From: Amyelois transitella
Taxonomy: Eukaryota; Arthropoda; Insecta; Lepidoptera; Pyralidae
Assembly (NCBI RefSeq): GCF_032362555.1
Contig: NC_083507.1
Coordinates: forward strand, 2,855,001-2,919,000
DNA length: 64,000 nt
Direction of reading: 5' to 3'
Numbering within the stretch: position 1 is the stretch's first letter; the number at the start of each line of letters is the position of its first letter. This document shows positions 51,146 through 60,530 of this stretch, in pieces. The position numbers were made by a program, and so were the translations under genes. The notes beneath the pieces were generated by a model, which was given only the letters and a program-made list of their open reading frames with translations, was not told the origin of the DNA and did no database searches.

Positions 51146-52321
51146 AAGGTAGGTATGGCATTTAACGCCCAATGTGTAAAAACGCCCGAATGCTAAAAAT
51201 CGGAGATAATGCCGCACGAGTTACGTTATACTTCATGCACACATAGAATAAACCAATAGGAACGCGCGGACGCGACGCGGCGCCGCTCAGGCCATCGGTC
51301 GCTCAGTTGTGAACCGAACTTGAAGGACGCCGGCAGTGCACGCTGTTCTTATAAAAAATACTCCGACAAATCCGTAAGTTTTAATTCATTTTCTGAAATT
51401 TACATGTCTCATTTTGTGATAAGCGTTCTATTTAGATATCTTTATTCATATTTCATTGACAATTTGATTGATTTGTTTGTAATTATGTGTGAAAATATGA
51501 GAACTAGGTACAAGGTGCTATTCGGGTAATAACGCCCCGTGACGTGAGGTTTGGGCGTCAATAGCCTGTATGGGCGCTATTATCCTAAGTGGGCGTATTT
51601 ATACAAGGCGAAAATCGATGTGTTTTATTTCATAATGATTTGCTTTTAACAGATCCGGGACTGATTACTGATACTCTGAATAGTCCGTAGGATATATAAG
51701 TTGATTACTGATCTCATTTATGTTTAAGCTATAATATTAATTTACTTCATTTCAGGGCGTTAATTGACGTACTGTTTTGGGGCGTCATTAGCCACCTACG
51801 GTGAATAGCGCCCAATAGGCATTTTAATAATAATCTGATTTTTTATTAAAATCCTTTAAAAATTGATCTTCTATTGTTATAGAACATGTTAAAAGTGAAA
51901 TATTTTTGTTATAGATGATTAAGTAGAAATTACGAGATGTTTGAAAGTGTTATAAAATTATAATATTTTAGTATTTGTAGTTCATATAATGATAATTATG
52001 ATGCTATCTAAAAAAAGATAATATAATATACTTTTAAGTTTTGTACGGCTCTAAGTCGAAATATATGTGTTTATTAAGATATTACGTAAATAAATATATG
52101 GGCGTTACTAAAAACTGTATGTTCAGTAACGCCAATGACAGGCTATTCAGAAAGTCTTTGTTTTCATAATCTTATATGACTGATAACATATATGTGTTAG
52201 TTTTTTGTATTCTTTTTTTGACAATAAAACTATTTTTCTAAACAGTTTTTTAATCCAATCATTTTATTCAATAATATATTGAATTGAAATTAAGCGGGCG
52301 TTAAATGCCTATGATACCTTA
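51146..52321. mobile_element. TIR-bounded element with many GGGCGTTA-type motifs (unrecognised family)
   Basis: The left end GGCATTTAACGCCC (51158-51171) is the exact reverse complement of the right end (52296-52309). The similarity extends outward imperfectly to TAAGGTA at 51146 and its complement at 52321. Between them lie at least ten GGGCGTTA/GGGCGTCA/GGGCGCTA variants in both orientations, near 51181, 51529, 51553, 51572, 51591, 51755, 51779, 51807, 52100 and 52126. Near the left end are a CCAAT box, a CpG-rich block (about 51265-51310) and a TCAGT initiator-like site; a good donor lies at about 51374, acceptors near 51650 and 51754, and AATAAA near 52220. No transposase is visible. The target duplication is ambiguous (TA or TAT). 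Confidence 0.6.
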
Positions 52322-52559
52322 TATATTATCACTTCGACATTATAGTAATAACCCCCTTTTTTGTCTGATCGTATGTATGCGCTAATCTCGGAAAGATGTG
52401 GATTTTTACAGATAAAGATTTTCTTGTGAAAAGGATTATCTTGAATGGGATAGATCAGCAAATTAATCTTTAATAAATTTGATTTGAATTAATTTTAGCA
52501 AATCTTTTTTATAATGTTGCACTCTTAAAAAGTTGAAGCAGATAAAGGGTTGTAGAAAT

Positions 52560-55500
52560 TATAAAAAAAAAAAAAACAATATATTTATTCCAAAATTGCA
52601 TTTATTTTTTCTCTATATATAAAAAATCTTTTCATAATTCTACAAAATAAAGAAGTGAATTTCACTATAATACTAATTTATAAAATTATAACAAAAGTAA
52701 AAATAATATTTAAAATATTGGACGTTATCATCAACATTCTTTCGCTCCTTTTAATTTTTAATATAAAAATTATCAGGACCATCCACCCTCTGCCCACACA
52801 CATTACCTCATGAATACAAAAATAATTCTTTACGACTAACATCTTATATTATCAGTTCAATAAAGTTTACAAGACTAACATTTATAGATGCCGCTTACAC
52901 TGCTTACAAACTAGCTGTCTATAGGCAAATTTTGCGAATGCGAAATTACAAATCACATAAAATAAATCTCGAGTGAGAGTCGCTCCAACTTATTTTAAAG
53001 ATCGTATTACAAATAAACAAATGTATTAAAATTACCGAAATCTGTAACATACTTTTTTATTACTTTATGGAAATTACTGGAAAGTAATGATAAATTTGTA
53101 ACTTATTTAAGTCCAATACCGTACCGATCCGTAAAGAATAATAACAAAAAATATATAAGTAAAAGAGCCGGCTTTTATGTCATAGATTTTTATCACACAA
53201 ACCAATAATAGTAGTAAATAGAGATTGAATTGTTTTTTACAACATGTTTTCTTTCTTCATAACAAGTTGACACGACTCTCTTCATGTGGCACGTTGTTTT
53301 TTAAAAACAAATATATTAAGTATTAAATTCTTAACATTCTATATGAGCTCCGACACATTACACCTATTGAAGTACTTGTGCCCTTTTATTACATACCTTG
53401 TATTGATAATGAAAATAGTTTACACATAATACTATCATATTGGCTTGTTTGTGGACGTTCAGGATCTTGAGTTTGTGGCTACTACTTCGCTTTATGAAGG
53501 ACTATTTGACGTTAGCGTTATATTTATTTGAAATTACAATTTAGAAATCAGTATTGAAAAGAATATCTTATTTTATTCATCATTAATCCATACAGCTGAA
53601 CTGAATGGAAATGGTTGACACCATGTTATATACATTATTGTAATGGAGTGTAGATAAATATTTAGTTTTGTAGAAATCTAACGTTAAACGTTAAGGCAAC
53701 TCCGAATACGCAGTTTATCTCATTTTTTTAATCTACTTATTTTCCTAAATAAACCTAAAAGAGAATTACCATTTTAATTATAAGTATTGCAACAAAAACG
53801 GCTTTGCTTATAGCAATGTCTTAATTTATATCGGCAGTGAATGACTGGTTTTTATTATTTTTAAGCATTTTTCTGCTTTAAAGTGCATAAATATATATTT
53901 CAAACAATAAATAAATGTTGGACAAACAAGTCTATATCAAAATAAGAATTATAATACTTTAATGCCGTGTGTATTGCACGAAAATGTTAATTTCGTCAAA
54001 AACAAAAAATTAGAATTAAAAAAAAAACATTTTGCGCGCCAATTAGTTGCAGTTCTTTAAAAACTGGTCACCTGTTTCTTAGAAACTTATCCGATACACA
54101 ACTATACTTAACTAAGCTGCACATTTATTTAACTTAATCGAAATGGCAATGATTACAAGCGCCCCCCCGCATGTAGGGCCGCGTTTACTAAATAATTAAG
54201 TCATATTTACACAATATTACAGTAGTGCAAGAACGTATTTCGTCTTTTAGCATAATATTACAAAAATAGATCAGAATTTTTGTTTCGGAAATATTATTTT
54301 CTTTTACTTATGGCAGATACCTAATTTTTTTAGGTACAAGTTCAAAATAAAATAAACGACGGCTACATATAATTTTATTTTACAACATATAATAGCATTT
54401 AGTGTACCCACTATTTTTCAATGTAAAACCAGACTTTTGTTTTTGGATGATGAGTACCATATTAATATTAAACAGGGAAAAATATCTCACAGTCTCTTAT
54501 TCAGTATCGATGTTACTTTTATCGTATAATTTACATTTTTTTTGTCCGAAAATTTCTAAATTACATATTATGACCTAAATTCTGTTCCCAAATCAGGTCA
54601 ACATAAAATGCAGAAGGCAAGATTTTCAAATGAATCTAAATTCTCGTCTTATATTTTCATTACAAATGAGTGTTACGAAAAAATAAACAAAAAAAGTATC
54701 TAACCAATTCCATTTATGGTGATATAAAGTCAGTTCGATTTCTTTTTGTTCATTTTCTCGTGCCTAGTTAATGGTTCAATTGAGTATTAGTAACTAAAGT
54801 CAACTAACTAGTTTAGAATGTTTTGGCAGTTTATTTGTCGTTGTTCCCTTAGTACCAAAAATCTAGGCAAGTAATCTTCTATAATACAATGGATTATAAT
54901 AACAGGACTTTAAGAAAACAATGCTTGAATTTATTTAGGACCAATCGATGATAGTTTTTTTTAATGCGCATCATAAAAAAACCACTTGATCCTGCTTCAC
55001 ATTAAGTAGGTAAGGTCAAGTAAACAGCGAAGTGATTATATCACTATTGTATTCTTATTTTGAACGTTAATGATTATACATAAGTGTGTAAAAATTGATT
55101 GCTTAATTTTATGCTATTGCATTTCATTTAAGGTTTTGCCATTTTTTACTTTCGCGTCATATTATTATTATAACATTGATTCACATTAGTTCACAATATA
55201 CGCTATTAATTGTATAACTTTTGGTTGGGTTTTGTATACTTGAAGCAAAAGTTAAATATACCGCTAAATTTATACGCCTGTATTTTATAAAATTTTCAAT
55301 ACTTTCTCTACGTTAAGTTTAACTTACTTATGTCTATTGAATTATGTAGTTGTTCCCGTAGCCTTATTTGTATAAGTATAGAGTATAAAAATATTATAAA
55401 AGCATAGTGGCAGTGACAGTTATATCAATGAGGCAATAAGGTATCACGGAAATGTTGGATTTACTGGTATTAAAAAAAATGTAGACAAAAAAATTGACGT

Positions 55501-56405
55501 GAACCGCCTTTCCGCCAATCAAAGTAATCTGTTTTATCAGCGGAAAGACGCTATTGACTGAATTATTCGAATCACGTGACTTTTTGTTTTACTTTTTTTT
55601 ATAACCTAAAAAACAAACTATTACAATGTAAGGCTTTTTCCACACTCTAGCTAATCTATACATATAAAAGGAGTAGCACGTTTGGTAACTAACTTTTCAA
55701 AGGAGGGTGATTTAGGAATCGGTCTCCTAGAGATAGTTTCCAAATGTGCAGGTACTCACAAACGATAACTATCATTCATACAAAAATATTTATATTGTTA
55801 TTTACCCTGCAGATAAAAATACATGTGTGTATAGTAAAAATATGCAATGTGACTGTACAGTGAAAAAAATGACAATAAATGCATTGAATTTCATGAAAAA
55901 TAAAATAAAATTGGCACACCAGTCGTAATGGAGTAATGCAATGACTTTAACAGTATTCAGTTAATAAACGTGTTTTTATAAGGTAATAAGTTGATGAAAA
56001 TTTCATTTATTTCTTTTAATTTCTTCATGCCGAAAAATAAATTCATTTTCAAGCTAGTGTTACATGACTGGTATCAGTACATTTTACATGACTGAGTCCA
56101 GATGTAAGTTGTTATCAAAAATATATGACTATGAAAAGAAATTTGTCTCTTGAACTTGTTTCAAAAGACATCAACGATAAGTCGATTCGAATTATTTGAG
56201 CAAATATAACGTCACTTGCTTCATACATCTTGTGGATAAATGTCGTAGAAAACTAGAATTTCTCTCTTGAGCAATGGTAGGAGCCATCCGGTCAAGGATG
56301 GCTAAAGGTCACCTCAAGGTTGTCTAAAGGTTACCTCAGGGTCACCTCAAGGTTGACTAAAGGTTACCCCAGGGTCACCTCAAGAGTGGCTGAAGGTCAA
56401 CGAGG
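52560..56405 (-). other. probable long 3'UTR of Hr39
   Basis: About 3.8 kb directly after the Hr39 stop codon, AT-rich, with no recognisable SINE, Helitron or family C copy, in contrast to nearly every other gap in the window. AATAAA signals on the coding strand occur at 52584-52589 and 52601-52606 at the far end. A possible structured element lies at 55508-55547. That the whole stretch is transcribed is inference. Confidence 0.4.
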
Positions 56406-56421
56406 TCAGTGGTCACCTCTC
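56290..56421. repeat. degenerate minisatellite rich in AGGTCA half-sites, over the Hr39 stop codon
   Basis: Units of about 40 bases alternate 'ctaaaggtcacctcaaggtt', 'ctaaaggttacctcagggt' and variants. The + strand contains AGGTCA at about 56306, 56394 and 56403, plus GGTCACC several times and AGGTTA variants. The array overlaps the last three codons and stop of Hr39. Confidence 0.7.
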
Positions 56422-58867
56422 AGGAGTTCCATGAGCAGGTTAAAGCTAGGTCCGTCGCCATCTTTACCTTTGTTTGCTGGGTTGAGCATTTCTTTGCCGA
56501 CTTGCATGAAAAACTGAAACAATATTTATTTTTCTGTCAAAATATGTCATAAAAGACCAATCAATCAGCTTGATACGAGAAACGGTTCACCCACAATTGT
56601 TTGGCTACGAATAGTTCATTTTTGTCAGCCTACAGAGAGATCACGATCTCCCTTTGTTGAGAAACTGTGAGAAATTGCGAGAAAACCTTCACATGCAGGC
56701 AACTGGACGTACAACCATGAATCAATACAGGTTAGGTTCCCTGCTCAGGTAGCAGAATTCATACGAAAGTTGCTTCGTAACTTGACTTAGCCAAACCAAA
56801 ATCATGGTCTAAAGCGCATCCATGACACCTCTTCAGAGAAGTGAGGATGTAGAACTAACGCCAGAAGAAAAGAAAGGAATATCTTATCTCTCTCTCTATC
56901 TTACTTGGCAAGTCCGCTGCAGCTCCGGTATCCGCAGCAGAAGCTCCCCGAACTTGGCGGGAGTTTCGGGGGAGTGCGCGTTGATGTACGCTTGTAAAGC
57001 TGCCAACGCTTTCTCTTGGGACGCTCGCACTTTCTCCGCTTCGCGTAGTTCTGGCGCATCTGGATTGATCAAATAATATTGTTTATTTATTGCGAGAGTT
57101 TGTCTATATGCAACGCAATAAATCTAAAATATTTCTCAGTTAATTTCTCATGATGAACTAACTTGAGAAACATCTTCAAGAAAATGTATAAAGAATCATT
57201 TATTGTATTAAAGCTTGTATCCGCAGTAGAAATATCATTTATTCTGGAGTTGCATAATCATATCTCTAGAGAAGAGCCCAGAAATTTTCTATCAACATCA
57301 ATTCATCATACTAAATTTGGTTAAACGTTTTGTGGCTACTATAAACAGAGACTCAGGTCACTAATTAAGTAAATTATAAATTACCTGAAGTAAGAAGTAC
57401 GATGACCTTCAAGGCGACGTATTCGTATCGATCAACTCTTAGTCTTCTCAAGTGGTCGGTGAAGCTCAGCATTCTCTCTATACAAGGCGTCAATCCCAAT
57501 CTGTAAAAATATTATCAACATTTAATCATTATATTATATTCCACATGGGTGCTGGGGTCTACCTATCGTAGGATCTCGAAGTGATAAATTCAGACCATTA
57601 TAAAGGAGCGATTGTCATCTGAACTACGCAGACTTAGCGCAACATGTAATTTGATGGTTATCAAGCAACTGGAGCTCTTTGTATCGGCTTACAGACATTT
57701 TGTACCAGCTATACTCAAATTTTTACAGTATCTGTTTAGATAGTCTGTCACAACTTCACACAGTCCTTACTCAGGCGGAAACCAATCTTGAAAAGTAATG
57801 CTGGAAGAGCATAACCGCCTTCCGGCCGGCGTGCTGCTTAACAGCGGACATCATCAGACCCTATTGAATGACGTACAACCGTATGTTCACTTATGAAAAA
57901 GAATTTTTTTTTTATTAAATTTTGAATTTTTAAATGGACTTTTCCGTCGTATTTTGAATAAGTATAAAACATTTATTGCGTCAAAATTCAAACTAAAAAA
58001 CTCACTTGGCGCTCTGCGAGAGCGTGATCCCCCGGCCGCCGCCCACGCGCACCTCGCCGGGCGTGCTGACGCCGCGGTAACAGCACGACAGCACCAGCAG
58101 CTCGCACCAGCTGTTTATCAGCAGGCAGATCTGGTCGTCGATCTGATAACAATACAAATTACAATAGGCATGACGATTTTTGTTTTGGTGTTTATTAATT
58201 TAGTTTCACTACAAATAAAATATTGGTGAAATAATCACATCAATAAACAAAAAACTGTCTGAGCTATAACGAAGTACATAACACATATTTGTGCGAGTCC
58301 AAAACGAGTCATACCGCGTTTTTTGTTCGCGTCATGAACCTTATTGGTTTGGATGTCTTAATAAAAGTTGAATATTTTTTTATTCTCTAATGGAATAGTA
58401 TTTTTAAAACATTTATGGCGTAAAAATTCAAACTAAAAATTCACATAAATAAATTACGTGCATTCTATAGTGTTATTTGCTAATTTATTTTGTTTTCATA
58501 CCTATTAAGAAACTGAGATCTAACAAAGAGAGTGCTTTTTCTGTGTCATATAACAATACCAAAAAAATACAGAATATTGAATAGTAACAATAGTGTAACT
58601 GTAAAAGCGGTAAACTGTGAAACTAGTATACAATTTACTCACGGATATATTCTTAAAAAGCGGCAAACTCTTGCACCACTTGACAATTTTGTACAGCCTA
58701 TGATCGGCTATATTGCACAGGTCTGCCAGGAAGTCAGGGCTTGAGTTCTGCGCTGTGATCCCGCTCGCGGCCAACAACGGATTGGCGGAAGGACTGCCAG
58801 TGGATTTGCCGAGTCGGTTCAGTTCAGACTCGTTGTACTGCCACAGGTGTTCTACTTCCATTATTTC
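56406..58867 (-). CDS. Hr39: nuclear receptor Hr39 (FTZ-F1 beta), C-terminal part: ligand-binding domain
   Basis: Five exons in transcription order (58643-58867, 58006-58142, 57385-57500, 56905-57059, 56406-56513) join in phase to the last 246 residues of a nuclear receptor. The order is [18 protein letters not shown], then [72 protein letters not shown] and the AF-2 helix [12 protein letters not shown] at the very end. This closely follows Drosophila Hr39, an NR5-group orphan receptor that binds the same type of site (YCAAGGYCR) as FTZ-F1 and acts in ecdysone-timed development and reproductive gland formation. The first visible exon starts at an acceptor (58868), so the DNA-binding domain and amino terminus lie beyond 64000; the gene is incomplete because of the window edge. 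Compared with the fly protein, the last exon adds FFMQ before VGKEML at the splice junction. A LINE sits in the intron upstream. Confidence 0.92.
56640..56885 (+). mobile_element. SINE family B, 5'-truncated, in the last Hr39 intron
   Basis: 'gtgagaaattgcgagaaaaccttcacatgcaggcaactggacgtacaacc' through 'agttgcttcgtaacttgactt' to 'agaactaacgccagaagaaaag'. It ends just before the exon donor at 56904. Confidence 0.75.
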
Positions 58868-59180
58868 CTGACGAAAATAAAGCGGGTTTTTTTTTTAATT
58901 ATCTTTGCTCACGCGACAAGATTAAAAAATAAATGCAAAATTCAAAATTATTATTCATTTCGGACTCATATCTTTTGGTTTCACAACATTGTTCGACGTT
59001 GAATAAATTACTTAATACTAAATTTGCTGCCGCTTCCAAAGCCTCAGTGCCGAAGAAGTGTAACGTCCGCGCGTCGAGTCGGTTAGCAGTAACTTTTTGT
59101 GTTCCGAACAAATTAAATTGTAAAGTATGTAATTTTATTACGATCTCGGACAAAATGTATATCATGGTGCAGACAAAATA
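58868..59180. other. Hr39 intron sequence or LINE 5' region, boundary unresolved
   Basis: Both strands are open over 58933-59165, an unusual double-open stretch of moderate GC ('ccgcttccaaagcctcagtgccgaagaag'). It could be the 5'UTR of the adjacent LINE or another TE remnant. No splice sites mark it as an Hr39 exon. Confidence 0.35.
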
Positions 59181-59429
59181 GTGGCCGATCTTTCCCTACT
59201 GTCAGTGTCCATTAAATCACTTCTATTGTGCTACTAATAAGTGAATTATAACCCGCTCATATTGGTGTAATCTTCGTGCATTGTTTACGCGACACAAGGC
59301 GGTGAGTCACAGCGAGCGACCGAGCTACCTGCATCCTACCTTCTATCGCTCGCTAATTTAGTTTCGTTTATTAAGTTGTATTTGTTGCTGCGCTGACACT
59401 TCTCATTATACTACTTACTAATTGCTATC

Positions 59430-60491
59430 ATGGAGAAATGCTTGGGCTGTAATTCGAACATTATATCGACCGAGTTGCTTCGTTGCGACCATTGTCAAGG
59501 AGCTTATCACTATAAATGTTTGAATATGGATTTAATCACATATAAAACGATCTTGAATAGCAAAAATACGTGGAGTTGCCCCACTTGCGCCAATATAACG
59601 AGACGTAAAGGTGATAACACTCATACCCCGGTGCGCCGTGTGCACGGGCTTAATGACTCATCGATGTCCTGCGATAACTCAATAATTGATCAAACTGATG
59701 TCACTCAAGAAAGCGGGTCCGTCACACTTCGTCAGATAAGCCTATTATTGGATTCAAAATTTAAAACATTCAAGGATGACATCTTTACAGAAATAAAGGC
59801 AGTGGTGAAATTAGAAGTGCAGGCTGTGATCACTGACTGGAAGAGTGACTTTAGTAGCACGACTCACCTGTTAGAAGATGGACAAAAAGAAATCAAATGC
59901 AATTTAAGCTCTATTGATGTGAGGGTTCGAGATCTGGATTCCCAAAAAACAAAGTTATTAAACGACATTTGTGACCTTGACCGTAGGGTTAAGTCACATG
60001 AAATGTTATCTCGAAGCTCAAATTTAGAGATTCAAGCTTTACCAGAAAAGCGCGGAGAAAATGTTGTGACTATATTTAAAAAAATATGCGACATCGTTGG
60101 TTACTCAATCTCAGACTCCGAAATATATGCATGCCGCAGAGTCGCGAAAATTGATAGTACGTCAAGTCGCCCACGCAATTTATTGGTCACTCTCCCCTCT
60201 CCGCGTCACCGGGATAGCATCCTGTCGGCCGTCAGGCGTTTCAACAAATCGAACTCCTCTAATCCACTGAACACAGATCACCTCGAAATAAGTGGCACTA
60301 GGCAAAAAGTATACGTGGTGGAGCACTTGTCACCTGACTGCAAGAAACTTTATGCAGCCGCACGAAAAGTGGCTAAAGAAAAGGCTCACACATTTGTATG
60401 GGTGAAATTCGGTCAAATTTTCATGAGAAAGAATGAGAAATCTCCTGCCATTTTGATCCGAGACTTGGAAAGTTTAAAGAAAGTAGTTTAA
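59430..60491 (+). CDS. LINE ORF1: PHD-finger nucleic-acid chaperone-like protein
   Basis: 353 residues. The N-terminus is a C4HC3 PHD finger with C4, C7, C19, C22, H27, C30, C50 and C53. A coiled-coil-like acidic/basic segment follows (about 100-190: LLLDSKF, DVRVRDLDSQKTK, DLDRRVKSHEM). The C-terminal third (SSNLEIQALPEKRGEN, VEHLSPDCKKLYAAARK, FVWVKFGQIFMRKNE) has the form of the FP25K-related domain often found in ORF1 of insect CR1-like elements. Such ORF1 proteins coat the element RNA to form the retrotransposition particle. It ends 39 bases before ORF2. No stop codon or frameshift was found. Confidence 0.85.
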   Translation: MEKCLGCNSNIISTELLRCDHCQGAYHYKCLNMDLITYKTILNSKNTWSCPTCANITRRKGDNTHTPVRRVHGLNDSSMSCDNSIIDQTDVTQESGSVTLRQISLLLDSKFKTFKDDIFTEIKAVVKLEVQAVITDWKSDFSSTTHLLEDGQKEIKCNLSSIDVRVRDLDSQKTKLLNDICDLDRRVKSHEMLSRSSNLEIQALPEKRGENVVTIFKKICDIVGYSISDSEIYACRRVAKIDSTSSRPRNLLVTLPSPRHRDSILSAVRRFNKSNSSNPLNTDHLEISGTRQKVYVVEHLSPDCKKLYAAARKVAKEKAHTFVWVKFGQIFMRKNEKSPAILIRDLESLKKVV

Positions 60492-60530
60492 GTCACATTA
60501 AATATTACGTAGTTTTCTTTTGTATTTTTA

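Noticed and set aside
51320-51529. ORF inside the TIR element as a transposase
   Set aside because: Only 69 codons, no DDE/D residues or DNA-binding motif; it runs through a probable splice donor.
56320-56517. + strand ORF with repeated YLRVTSRLTKG-like units
   Set aside because: It is the antisense reading of the minisatellite and the last Hr39 exon.
58899-59181. Protein-coding ORFs on both strands next to the LINE
   Set aside because: No domain, no splice context and mutual overlap on opposite strands; treated as unresolved LINE or intron sequence.
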